NCBI RefSeq assembly: GCF_014651375.1
Contig: NZ_BMWT01000001.1
Coordinates: forward strand, 732,501 to 796,500
Length of the DNA stretch: 64,000 nt
Direction of reading: 5' to 3'
Source: Tateyamaria omphalii
GTDB taxonomy: Bacteria > Pseudomonadota > Alphaproteobacteria > Rhodobacterales > Rhodobacteraceae
Shown: in pieces, positions 14,135 through 21,608 of the stretch
Layout: the number at the start of each line of letters is the position of its first letter
Position numbering within the stretch: position 1 is the stretch's first letter
The notes under the pieces: generated by a model
The model's database searches: none
The model's input: only the letters and a program-made list of their open reading frames with translations
Told to the model about the DNA's origin: nothing
Translations under genes and position numbers: made by a program

Positions 14135-14186
14135 TCCATACCCAATGCCACTTGGCCTTGGGCGAATACTTGCCTAACGTCCCGCC

Positions 14187-14915
14187 ATGACTGCGCTTTA
14201 CAAAGTGAACCGGGCACCTGTCCCGAACTGGGGTCCTCCCCGGGCTCCAGACGCATCAACCGTTCTGACGGGTAAACATGCGCGGCTTGAGCCATTGCAT
14301 GCGGAACAACACGCTGCCTTATTGTACCGCACATATGTCGGCCATGATCACGTATGGGATTATCTGCCATACGGCCCGTTTTCATCTTCCGCGCAATACC
14401 ATCGTTGGGTGCGGGATGCGGAGCAGGATTCCGACTTGCAGTTCTACGCGATCTTCAACTCGGGTTCCGGCCAATACGAGGGTGTCGCCAGTTTCCTGCG
14501 CATTGCGCCGGACGCAGGCAGTATCGAGGTGGGGCACATCAATTTCAGCCCGGCTTTGCAAAAAACGCGGGCTGCGACCGAAGCGCTTTATCTAATGATG
14601 ATGTGGGCTTTCGAGGCAGGCTACCGCCGATTCGAATGGAAATGTGACGCAATGAACCTTGGGTCACGTTCTGCTGCGCAACGGCTTGGGTTGAGCTACG
14701 AAGGTGTCTTTCGCCAAGCGACCGTTGTAAAAGGACGCAACCGCGACACAGCTTGGTTTGCTGCCATTGATGCGGAGTGGCCTGCCCTCAAGGAAGCATT
14801 TGGGGTGTGGTTGTCAGACACCAATTTCGATTCAAAAGGTTCTCAGATTGAACGTCTGTCTGATTTGACTCGTCTGGTGCGTGTGGCGGATGATCCTGTG
14901 CTGACCGACAGGTAA
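14187..14915 (+). CDS. GNAT family N-acetyltransferase (RimJ/RimL type)
   Basis: A 242-residue acetyltransferase of the Acetyltransf_3 class related to RimJ/RimL. The fold runs from LTGKHARLEPL through EVGHINFSP to the acetyl-CoA region and ends with the subgroup motif RFEWKCDAMNLGSRSAAQRLGLSYEGVFRQA. The acceptor substrate is unknown; this subgroup is often annotated as acting on proteins or small amines. It follows the DUF1501 gene by 52 bp and is convergent with the receiver-domain gene, with 7 bp between the stops. Confidence 0.85.
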   Translation: MTALYKVNRAPVPNWGPPRAPDASTVLTGKHARLEPLHAEQHAALLYRTYVGHDHVWDYLPYGPFSSSAQYHRWVRDAEQDSDLQFYAIFNSGSGQYEGVASFLRIAPDAGSIEVGHINFSPALQKTRAATEALYLMMMWAFEAGYRRFEWKCDAMNLGSRSAAQRLGLSYEGVFRQATVVKGRNRDTAWFAAIDAEWPALKEAFGVWLSDTNFDSKGSQIERLSDLTRLVRVADDPVLTDR

Positions 14916-14922
14916 ACAGCCG

Positions 14923-15642
14923 TCAAATCGCGATCTTCTCGGCCAACCGATCCTGGATCAGTCCCGCAATGACAGCCGTTTCAGATGCCGCGGCATCGCC
15001 CCTTGCACGCTTGGCGGCCAAAGCGTCCGTTGCTTGCAACAGCTCGGCATCCTGTGCGCTGCGTGCGACCCCGCCAAGGAACTGAACCACGTAGTCAAGC
15101 GTGCGAGCATCGTGCACGTCTTCCAGAACATCAGCAACATGCACCATGTCATCGCGATAGGCGATAGGGTCGGGTTCCACGTCTCCCTCTGGGAGCGTGC
15201 GTGGCCCCAGCGGTTGCCTGTCTTCTGGCAGGTGTACCAGGATTGCCTCCTGGAAGTTGGCGAGTGAAACCACTGGCTTTTCCAGGAAACCGTCTGCGCC
15301 AGCGTCCAATGCCCGGTTTGCGCTGTCTACATCGCCGGAGATGCCAAGGATGACATCAGGTCTTTGTCCCGCTGTAGCAAGGTCACTTATGAGATCGGCA
15401 CCATTCCCGTCTGGCAGCCCTAAATCGATGATGGCGACGGACGGGCGGTACACCTGAAGGTGCCGTCGGGCGGCACGCATCGTATCAGCGCGCCTGATGC
15501 GGGCACCGCTGCGCAGGCAAAGCAGCCTCATCGCTTCGCAGGCATAGCGGCTATCCTCGATCACGAGAACGGTCAGGCCCAAGAGCGGTCGCAAGGCGGT
15601 TGGGGCCGGGTAATTCGGTTTGAACGGGTCCGTCGTGTCCAT
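14923..15642 (-). CDS. Single-receiver response regulator with helical tail
   Basis: A 239-residue protein with a CheY-like receiver (about 24-145): the acidic pair in VLVIEDSRYACEAM, the phosphoacceptor Asp in AIIDLGLPDGNG, and the conserved Lys in GFLEKPV. The C-terminal 90 residues are Ala-rich and predicted helical, and show no DNA-binding or output domain that I recognise. No histidine kinase is adjacent, so it is an orphan regulator. Start MDTTDP at 15642 is taken as likely; an in-frame ATG four codons upstream is possible. Confidence 0.82.
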   Translation of the reverse strand: MDTTDPFKPNYPAPTALRPLLGLTVLVIEDSRYACEAMRLLCLRSGARIRRADTMRAARRHLQVYRPSVAIIDLGLPDGNGADLISDLATAGQRPDVILGISGDVDSANRALDAGADGFLEKPVVSLANFQEAILVHLPEDRQPLGPRTLPEGDVEPDPIAYRDDMVHVADVLEDVHDARTLDYVVQFLGGVARSAQDAELLQATDALAAKRARGDAAASETAVIAGLIQDRLAEKIAI

Positions 15643-15770
15643 CAGATCCTCCAAATACTCTTGCGACTCATCGTTACGTCCCCATGCCTAACAGCGCGTT
15701 AACGTCACATTGCACCTTGTCTGTCTCTTGGTGATAAGGGCGCAAATGCCAGCCAAAGGAGCCTTAGAAC

Positions 15771-16175
15771 ATGATTGGTCGCCTGAACCACGTTGCCATT
15801 GCCGTCCCCGACCTTGAGGCCGCCGCCGCGCAATATCGCAGCGCGCTGGGCGCAAATGTCGGTGAGCCGCAAGATGAACCCGATCACGGCGTGACCGTCA
15901 TTTTCATCGAGCTGCCGAACACCAAGATCGAGTTGTTGTATCCGCTGGGGGAAAACAGCCCCATCCAAGGGTTTCTGGACAAGAACCCCGCTGGCGGTAT
16001 TCACCATGTATGCTACGAGGTCGAAGACATCATCGCGGCGCGTGATCATCTGAAGGCCAGCGGCCTGCGCGTACTGGGCAACGGCGAGCCCAAGATCGGC
16101 GCCCATGGCAAGCCTGTGTTGTTCCTGCACCCAAAGGATATGAACGGCACCCTGACCGAGCTTGAGCAGGTCTGA
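15771..16175 (+). CDS. mce: Methylmalonyl-CoA epimerase
   Basis: A 134-residue VOC-fold epimerase that interconverts (R)- and (S)-methylmalonyl-CoA, linking propionate degradation or the ethylmalonyl-CoA pathway to succinyl-CoA. Family motifs are NHVAIAVPDLEAA, the metal-binding region GGIHHVCYEVEDI, and the end LFLHPKDMNGTLTELEQV. Length is normal. It starts at ATG 15771 after AAAGGAG. Its stop overlaps the next gene's start (TGATG). Confidence 0.94.
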   Translation: MIGRLNHVAIAVPDLEAAAAQYRSALGANVGEPQDEPDHGVTVIFIELPNTKIELLYPLGENSPIQGFLDKNPAGGIHHVCYEVEDIIAARDHLKASGLRVLGNGEPKIGAHGKPVLFLHPKDMNGTLTELEQV

Positions 16176-16450
16176 TGGGCATCACATCTGCCCTTGTCCT
16201 GTATGCTGTCATCTGGTGGCTGTGCTTCCTGATCGCCCTGCCGATCAAGGTGCAAACGCAGGGTGACTTGGGCGAAGTTGAACCCGGCACGCATGCAGGC
16301 GCGCCGGAACATCATCACACGCGCCGGAAAGCATGGATCGTCACGTGGGTGGCCTTGGTTCTGTGGATCATCATTGCCGGTATCATCTTGTCAGGATGGA
16401 TCAGTCTGGACGATATGAATTTCTTTGATCGGGCGATTGAGCCGCTATGA
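16175..16450 (+). CDS. DUF1467 family small membrane protein
   Basis: A 91-residue protein with two predicted transmembrane helices (about 3-22 and 53-77) joined by a charged loop rich in Glu and His. It matches the DUF1467 family, which in alphaproteobacteria commonly follows mce. Function unknown. It is translationally coupled to mce by a TGATG overlap. Its last 50 bp overlap the 3' end of the convergent EI24-domain gene. Confidence 0.85.
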   Translation: MGITSALVLYAVIWWLCFLIALPIKVQTQGDLGEVEPGTHAGAPEHHHTRRKAWIVTWVALVLWIIIAGIILSGWISLDDMNFFDRAIEPL

Positions 16451-17126
16451 CACTGTGAAAGATGTGGGTGAATGTTGCTGCCCCGATGATTGGGATCAGC
16501 AGATTCACCAACGGCACACTGAGTGGGATGGCCATGAGCGTACCCGCAAGCCAGATCGTTCCGCTATGGGCACGCCGTAGCTCCTTGGCTTGCGCGCGAC
16601 CGACACGGCGTATGGCTGCGAGGGTGAAGTATTCCCGACCCAGCAAGAACCCGTTCAGGCCCCAGAAGATGAAGGGGGCAGCGGGCGTGAAGATCACGTA
16701 AAGGATCAGTGCCAATATGTTGGCGCCGATCAGCACGCCCAGAAAGTTTATCGTATCCACAACTGCATCCCCAAACGGGACGTTCTGTGCCGGTGGCAGG
16801 TTGGGGTAGTGCCGATCTTCGACCGCCTGCGCGACCTCATCGAGGAACATGGATGTTATGGCGGAGGCAACCGGCATCATTAGGAAGATCGACAGCACAA
16901 GGAACAGGAGGAATGAGCTCCATGTGATGATGTCGCCAAGCCAAGTGATGGTGCCGAACCAAGGGACGGATACACCGTCTGCCGTGAGCCAACCGATGAA
17001 CCAGACAAAGCCTGATGTGGCTGCGACCAGAAGTGCGATCGTAAGGGCAATCCCCAGCAGCAGGACCCGCCGAAAGCGCGGGTCACTGATCTGGCCGAGG
17101 GCTGAGAAAAAGGCAGTCAGGATCAT
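16401..17126 (-). CDS. EI24/CysZ-like integral membrane protein
   Basis: A 241-residue protein with about four to five hydrophobic helices and the EI24-type motif FIFWGLNGFLLGREYFTLAAIRR. E. coli CysZ, a sulfate uptake protein, is the best-studied relative, but similarity is too limited to assign that substrate. Start ATG 17126 was chosen because it overlaps the nitroreductase stop as ATGA, a coupling common in this window; an upstream in-frame GTG is possible. The 3' end overlaps the DUF1467 gene on the other strand. Confidence 0.82.
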   Translation of the reverse strand: MILTAFFSALGQISDPRFRRVLLLGIALTIALLVAATSGFVWFIGWLTADGVSVPWFGTITWLGDIITWSSFLLFLVLSIFLMMPVASAITSMFLDEVAQAVEDRHYPNLPPAQNVPFGDAVVDTINFLGVLIGANILALILYVIFTPAAPFIFWGLNGFLLGREYFTLAAIRRVGRAQAKELRRAHSGTIWLAGTLMAIPLSVPLVNLLIPIIGAATFTHIFHSVIAAQSPDQRNSYRPD

Positions 17127-17701
17127 GCGTCGACCCACGTGGTGATGGCCTGTACGTCGGGGCGGGGTCGTTCCGGCGGGGCGGAGGTTTCGGTGCCGAT
17201 ATGGACGAACCCTGCGATCCGTTCGTTTTCGGCTAGGCCAAGTGCATCCGTCATGAACCCGCGATCATGGCTGGGCCACCCGCTGAGCCAGTTTGCGCCC
17301 CATCCCGCTGCGAGGGCGGCATTGAGCAGCGAGAGACAAACGGCGCCAGCCGAGTAAGTCATTTCCAAAGCAGGGATTTTTTCGACTGGGCGCGTGATTT
17401 CCACGACCACGACGGCAAGGTGTCCCTGATCGAATTGCGACCGTCCTTTCACGATCTGGTCGGGGTCAAGGCCAAGGGCCAGTCCTCGTTGTTCCGCCGT
17501 TGCGGCCAGACGGGGCATTGCGGCTTTGCCCAGGATGATAAAGCGCCACGGTTCCAGTTTGCCATGATCTGGGGTGCGGGCCGCTGCCGTCAGAAGCTGT
17601 TCGAGCGTTGCCCGGTCCGGCACGGGTTCTCGCAGCGTTTTGGCGGGACGAGACCGGCGGGTCATAAGGAAGTCGAGGGCAGCTTGGTTTCTTGTGGGCA
17701 T
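17123..17701 (-). CDS. Nitroreductase family protein
   Basis: A 192-residue FMN-dependent nitroreductase-fold protein of the YdjA-like class. It has the N-terminal flavin-binding stretch TRRSRPAKTL and AARTPDHGKLEPWRFIILG, a central hydrophobic helix SAGAVCLSLLNAALAAGWGANWLSG, and the C-terminal GFVHIGTE. Such enzymes reduce nitro groups or quinones with NAD(P)H; the natural substrate cannot be told. It is translationally coupled (ATGA) to the EI24-domain gene downstream. Confidence 0.88.
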   Translation of the reverse strand: MPTRNQAALDFLMTRRSRPAKTLREPVPDRATLEQLLTAAARTPDHGKLEPWRFIILGKAAMPRLAATAEQRGLALGLDPDQIVKGRSQFDQGHLAVVVVEITRPVEKIPALEMTYSAGAVCLSLLNAALAAGWGANWLSGWPSHDRGFMTDALGLAENERIAGFVHIGTETSAPPERPRPDVQAITTWVDA

Positions 17702-17767
17702 ATGTTACGCCTTTTTACATGTTGATGTGCATGTCGTGGCGATTGGCTGCGACGTCAAGGGGTTAGA

Positions 17768-17805
17768 GCCCAAGTTGTTGGGCCATTAGAACCCAAGTTG
17801 TTGGG
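17768..17805. repeat. Tandem 23-bp duplication of short hairpins across the deacetylase-like gene stop
   Basis: On the plus strand GCCCAAGTTGTTGGGCC (17768-17784) recurs as CCCAAGTTGTTGGGCC (17792-17807), a 23-bp period. Each copy folds as CCCAA-GTTG-TTGGG. One copy is the last codons and TAA of the minus-strand gene ending at 17786; the other lies just beyond it, so the gene's 3' end has been duplicated. Confidence 0.75.
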
Positions 17806-18892
17806 CCACATGGTCTATTTCGGCGCGCAGGAAGGCATCGAATCTTGGTCCCGGTTGGCGGCTTTTGAGCGCCCGGGCCATGGGGTCTGCGGCCGTGATC
17901 TTGCTTCCTGATAGGGCTTCGAGTGTGGCGTGACCGCAGAAGGGGACGTAGATTTCAGAGTAGCCGCCCTCGTGGCTGAGAACCAGTTTGCCATCGCAAA
18001 TGCGCTTGGCCAGGGCTTTGATTTTCAACGTCATTTCGCGAAAGGTTTCGGCAGTGGCGAGCATCCGGGCGAGAGGGTCGACAGCGGCTGCGTCAAAGCC
18101 GCAGGCCACGATGATCAGGTCCGGATCGAACGCTTCGATGGCGGGAACGGCAACCCGGTCAATGGCGTGGAGATAGGCGGTATGGCCTGCCCCGGCAGGC
18201 AAGGGGAGATTGACGTTTGCGTCTTGCCCGGCACCCTTTCCACGATCCGCTAAGTGTCCTGTGTCCAAGGGGTAATTCCCTTCCTGGTGAAAGGAGATGG
18301 TGAGTATATCTGACCGGTCGTAGAAGATGGATTCCGTGCCGTTGCCATGGTGCACATCCCAGTCCAGAACAGCGACTTTCAGGTCGGGGCGGCTGGTTTT
18401 AGCGGCCTCGATCGCGATGGCGATATTGGCCATCAGGCAGAAGCCCATGGGCGTTGCCGCCTCGCAATGATGGCCCGGCGGGCGGGCGAGGGCGTACGCG
18501 TTTTCATGGGTGCCTTTCAACACGGCTTCGACCGCTGCGGTGGTGAGGCCTGCGGCCAGCGCAGCAATCTCATATCCACCGGTGGCAAAGGGCGCGTGGT
18601 GACCAATCTCGCCCCCTTGAGCATCGGATAAGGCTTTGAATTCATTCAGGTAGGTTTCGGGGTGCACGCGTAGCAACTGGTCATGCGTCGCCGCGTCAGC
18701 CGTTGTGACATGTAGATCATTTGTCAGACCTGTAACATCCATCAGGTTCTTCATTCGCCGCTTGGTTTCAGGGCTTTCGGGCAGGCCGCCGGCGGCCAAT
18801 GGTTGCACCAATCCACCCAAGGGTACGGTAAAGGCATAGTTGCCACCGCCGTGCCACATGGTGCGTTCGTCCCAGAAGAATGCGGTGCTCAT
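17786..18892 (-). CDS. Histone deacetylase-like amidohydrolase (class II type)
   Basis: A 368-residue zinc-dependent deacetylase of the arginase/deacetylase fold. The charge-relay histidines are in RPPGHHCEAATPMGFC, the zinc site in VLDWDVHHGNGTESIF and CGFDAAAVDP, and the transition-state Tyr in HEGGYSE. Bacterial members act on acetylpolyamines or other acetyl-amides rather than histones; the substrate here is not predictable. ATG 18892 is preferred because CGGAGGG precedes it; the frame extends 50 codons upstream without similarity. A five-copy 11-bp repeat lies 120-175 bp upstream, and a duplicated hairpin covers the stop. Confidence 0.9.
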   Translation of the reverse strand: MSTAFFWDERTMWHGGGNYAFTVPLGGLVQPLAAGGLPESPETKRRMKNLMDVTGLTNDLHVTTADAATHDQLLRVHPETYLNEFKALSDAQGGEIGHHAPFATGGYEIAALAAGLTTAAVEAVLKGTHENAYALARPPGHHCEAATPMGFCLMANIAIAIEAAKTSRPDLKVAVLDWDVHHGNGTESIFYDRSDILTISFHQEGNYPLDTGHLADRGKGAGQDANVNLPLPAGAGHTAYLHAIDRVAVPAIEAFDPDLIIVACGFDAAAVDPLARMLATAETFREMTLKIKALAKRICDGKLVLSHEGGYSEIYVPFCGHATLEALSGSKITAADPMARALKSRQPGPRFDAFLRAEIDHVAQQLGF

Positions 18893-19014
18893 GGTACCCT
18901 CCGTTTGGTGTCGGCAAGGTGGCGGAAATCGGGGGGCGACGCAACGTACGGTGGGGGTATCGCGCAGTAGCTGGCGAATCGTGGTTAACCGCCATGAAAC
19001 AAGGGATTTCGGCG

Positions 19015-19069
19015 ATGCACCATACGTGCACCCCCTGTACACCCCCCGTACACCGGTTGTGCACCATTT
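19015..19069. repeat. Five 11-bp phased direct repeats, likely operator array
   Basis: ATGCACC at 19015, GTGCACC at 19026, GTACACC at 19037, GTACACC at 19048 and GTGCACC at 19059: five copies of RTRCACC at an exact 11-bp period with variable 4-bp spacers. The period is close to one helical turn, so all copies face the same side of the DNA. The array lies upstream of the deacetylase-like gene and downstream of the VOC gene. Because 11 is not a multiple of 3, it is unlikely to be coding. Confidence 0.75.
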
Positions 19070-19111
19070 GCAGGTTTAACGGGGCGTACGGTGCCTTTTG
19101 TTACCAAAGGA

Positions 19112-19597
19112 TTAACGGCCTTCCGCCAAGAGCGCGGGTACGTCCAGCGGAGCGTTGTTCATGGCAATGGCACCATCCGATGTGCGAGGCCAATCAGCCT
19201 CGGGGCGATCCCTATACAGTTCGATCCCGTTGCCATCTGGGTCGCGGAAATAGACGGCTTCCGATACGCCGTGATCCGCCGCGCCATCCAGCGCTGTGCC
19301 GTGATCCAACACACGCCCCAGGGCTGCGCCCAGGGATGCGCGGTCGGGGAAGACGAAGGCGACGTGATAGAGTCCTGCCGCCCGCTCGGGTGCCGGGCCA
19401 GCGCCGCGCGAGTGCCACGTGTTCAGACCGATATGGTGGTGATAGCCGCCCGCTGACAGAAACGCGGCCTGATCGCCATAGCGCTGTGTCAGGGTGAAGC
19501 CGAGGACATCACGGTAGAACATGATGGATTGTTCGAGGTCGGTGACCTTGAGGTGAATGTGGCCGACGCGGGTCTCGGCGGGAACGCTTTGGGTCAT
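19112..19597 (-). CDS. VOC family protein, extradiol dioxygenase-like
   Basis: A 161-residue single VOC domain. It starts with VGHIHLKVTDLEQSIMFYRDVLGF, contains GGYHHHIGLNTW, and carries FRDPDGNGIELYRDRP near the end. This arrangement resembles the CatE-type catechol-2,3-dioxygenase-like group, with metal ligands likely at the first HIHLK His, the HHH cluster and the final Glu. The substrate is unknown and a glyoxalase-like role is possible. ATG 19597 is preceded by AGGAG, which lies within a perfect 7-bp hairpin that would hide it from the ribosome. Confidence 0.85.
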   Translation of the reverse strand: MTQSVPAETRVGHIHLKVTDLEQSIMFYRDVLGFTLTQRYGDQAAFLSAGGYHHHIGLNTWHSRGAGPAPERAAGLYHVAFVFPDRASLGAALGRVLDHGTALDGAADHGVSEAVYFRDPDGNGIELYRDRPEADWPRTSDGAIAMNNAPLDVPALLAEGR

Positions 19598-19603
19598 GAT
19601 CTG

Positions 19604-19620
19604 TCTCCTGTGACAGGAGA
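19604..19620 (-). promoter_or_regulatory. Palindrome/hairpin over the VOC gene ribosome site
   Basis: TCTCCTG-TGA-CAGGAGA is a perfect 7-bp inverted repeat with a 3-nt loop. On the minus-strand mRNA its 3' arm CAGGAGA is the Shine-Dalgarno sequence, seven bases before the ATG at 19597. It could be an RNA switch that blocks translation, or a DNA operator for a dimeric repressor. Confidence 0.6.
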
Positions 19621-19754
19621 GTTAAGTGTGCAAACCTTTGTTGCCTATTTGCGGATGCGCACAGAATAGGTGCAGAACAGCGGACAAGCCCATGTGGTCC
19701 GTGCGGCAAGCACAAAGGCGCCCTCAGGATCGGTGGCATCGCGCATTCCAAGGC

Positions 19755-20549
19755 TCATTTGGCCGTCGTGAACCAGTGGCGCGTTTGTTCATCGGCTGGC
19801 AGCAGCGTTTCGATCCGTAAATCGTCAAGAGTGGCGTCCATGCTCATGCCGACGGTAGCGATCAGCGAGAACAACCTTAACTCAGAGCCATCTATCAAAA
19901 ACTCTATCGTTAGAACCGGAGCGGGATGCCCTTGCGGGCGGTCCGCAACGGCCTCGGCGACACCCGGAAGCGCCCTTAACTCGTCTAACAGCAGTTTGCC
20001 TTCTTGGTCATGTGGTCTGCGCGCAACCTCAAGGTCTAGCAAACGGAACAAAGCCCTGGTCACCTCTGACCAGTTGCGGATGTTATTGCGCAGCGTGCCC
20101 GGCGAAAACACATCGCGAAGCAGGTTGGGTTGCCCGGTGCCGCCCGCAGCCGCGAAGAATCTCATGGCGCTTTGATTGGCCTTTTGCAGGTTCCAGATCC
20201 GGTCGACCGACACCGCCGGGAAGGGTTCGTGCCCTTTCAGTACATGTTCGATTGAAACGTCCACGGCGTTGCGCACATCTGCGCTCCAGCTTGCGTCGGC
20301 GGACTGGGGTGCGAACCCGGCTGCGACAAGCATGACGTCATGTTCAGCTGCGGGCATTTCGAGTGCTTCGCATAACTGCCGCACCGCATACCGGCTTGGC
20401 TTGGAGCGCCCCGTTTCGAGAAAGCTGACATGGCGCTGAGACATGCCTGCGTGGAGGGCAAGCTCAAGTTGGCTGACATGCCGCCTGTTGCGCCATGATT
20501 TCAACAACGGGCCGAATGCGTCCTGTGGTCGGTTCATCAAGAGTGTCAT
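19755..20549 (-). CDS. XRE family regulator with MmyB-like ligand domain
   Basis: A 264-residue regulator. Residues about 10-70 form an XRE helix-turn-helix (SWRNRRHVSQLELALHAGMS, SFLETGRSKPS), and the remainder matches the MmyB-like PAS-type ligand domain, with NLLRDVFSP and LRIETLLPADEQTRHW near the end. Family members usually repress or activate an adjacent enzyme gene; the divergent SRPBCC gene is the obvious candidate. The start is uncertain: GAGGAGG lies directly before ATG 20549, and a second ATG at 20537 has longer spacing. Confidence 0.85.
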   Translation of the reverse strand: MTLLMNRPQDAFGPLLKSWRNRRHVSQLELALHAGMSQRHVSFLETGRSKPSRYAVRQLCEALEMPAAEHDVMLVAAGFAPQSADASWSADVRNAVDVSIEHVLKGHEPFPAVSVDRIWNLQKANQSAMRFFAAAGGTGQPNLLRDVFSPGTLRNNIRNWSEVTRALFRLLDLEVARRPHDQEGKLLLDELRALPGVAEAVADRPQGHPAPVLTIEFLIDGSELRLFSLIATVGMSMDATLDDLRIETLLPADEQTRHWFTTAK

Positions 20550-20583
20550 GCCTCCTCGTTCGCACAAAGAACTGCGTGTTCCT

Positions 20584-20600
20584 ATTACGTAAGAGGTAAT
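20584..20600. promoter_or_regulatory. Candidate operator between the XRE and SRPBCC genes
   Basis: ATTAC (20584-20588) and GTAAT (20596-20600) form an inverted repeat with a 7-bp spacer, and TTACGTAA inside it is itself a palindrome. It sits in the 113-bp divergent promoter region, where an autoregulating XRE protein would be expected to bind. Inference from symmetry and position only. Confidence 0.4.
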
Positions 20601-20662
20601 TGAGACAAAGGGTTCCGGGTGGGAGTTTCGGTGGCGACAGATCACATCACCGGAGGTTCCTC

Positions 20663-21553
20663 ATGCCACGTTCTGCAGCAGCCCGCGCTTTCCTCAAACT
20701 GAACAGCCAGTTTTCAGCGCTCAACGGTCTTGCCCTTTTGCTGGCGGCAGGGACCCTTACCCCTGTCCTGTTTGCGCATCCAGTCGATTGGGCAGCGTTG
20801 GGGTTGCGCGGTCTTGGGGTTGGCCTTCTGGCATTTGCAGGCGTGGTTTACCTGTTGTCCAGGAACAAGTTTCTTTCGCGCGCTGCGGTCAATGAAATCG
20901 TCGTTCTAGATGCGCTGTGGGTTATCGGAAGTGTTCTGTTGATCGCCTTCTTCGGTAGCGTGTTCACGACGTATGGCATGGTTATTTTGACTGTGGTCGC
21001 GATGGTTGTTGCTTTCTTTGCAGTTTCGCAATTTGCATCCGCGGCGAAAATCAAGCCACCGGTCCCGATTGCAGATGTGTCGATGCGGGACGGGAAGCTC
21101 CATGCAACTGTTCAGCGAAGAGTAAACGCACCGGCAAACACGGTTTGGGACGTCATGACGGACCATCCTGCCTATGCGGACGTCGCGGACAACATCTCGA
21201 AAGTTGAGGTTCTGGCCGGCGATGGATTGGGCATGACCCGGCGCTGCTATGGTCCGAAGGGCGAGCATTGGGAAGAAACCTGTGACCTTTTCGAACCGGG
21301 CCACACCTATGGGTTCCGGATCCACACTGAGGCAGATGACTACCCTTATCCGTTCTCCGAGTTATCCGGGCGCTGGACCGTTGAGGCGCAGCCAACGGGG
21401 TCGGAATTCGACATCAAGATTGTCGCCGCTTTGAAGGGGAATGTGTTGTCGAAGTGGTTGTTTGCGACGATGGCGAAACCGAAGTTCAAAGCAGTTCTCA
21501 TTGACCTCGCTGATGCTTGGGCCAAGCGGATGGAGCGAGAAGCCAAATCCTAG
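20663..21553 (+). CDS. Membrane protein with C-terminal SRPBCC (polyketide cyclase-like) domain
   Basis: A 296-residue protein with four hydrophobic segments in its first 130 residues (about 19-36, 41-60, 77-96 and 100-120), then a soluble SRPBCC/START-like ligand-binding domain (about 145-296; VQRRVNAPANTVWDVMTDHPAYADV). The topology suggests a membrane-tethered lipid or hydrophobic-ligand binder. ATG 20663 follows CGGAGG at good spacing. It is divergent from the XRE/MmyB regulator, which probably controls it. I do not recognise a named gene. Confidence 0.8.
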   Translation: MPRSAAARAFLKLNSQFSALNGLALLLAAGTLTPVLFAHPVDWAALGLRGLGVGLLAFAGVVYLLSRNKFLSRAAVNEIVVLDALWVIGSVLLIAFFGSVFTTYGMVILTVVAMVVAFFAVSQFASAAKIKPPVPIADVSMRDGKLHATVQRRVNAPANTVWDVMTDHPAYADVADNISKVEVLAGDGLGMTRRCYGPKGEHWEETCDLFEPGHTYGFRIHTEADDYPYPFSELSGRWTVEAQPTGSEFDIKIVAALKGNVLSKWLFATMAKPKFKAVLIDLADAWAKRMEREAKS

Positions 21554-21608
21554 CTGACCAAGGAGCGCCAAAATCGCGGGGCATTCTATGAGAAGCTAGT
21601 ATGTCCCG

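Noticed and set aside
19083-19092. Extra GTACGGTG words near the 11-bp array (also near 18953)
   Set aside because: They resemble the array in part but fall outside its period and lack the RTRCACC core, so they were not counted as repeat copies.
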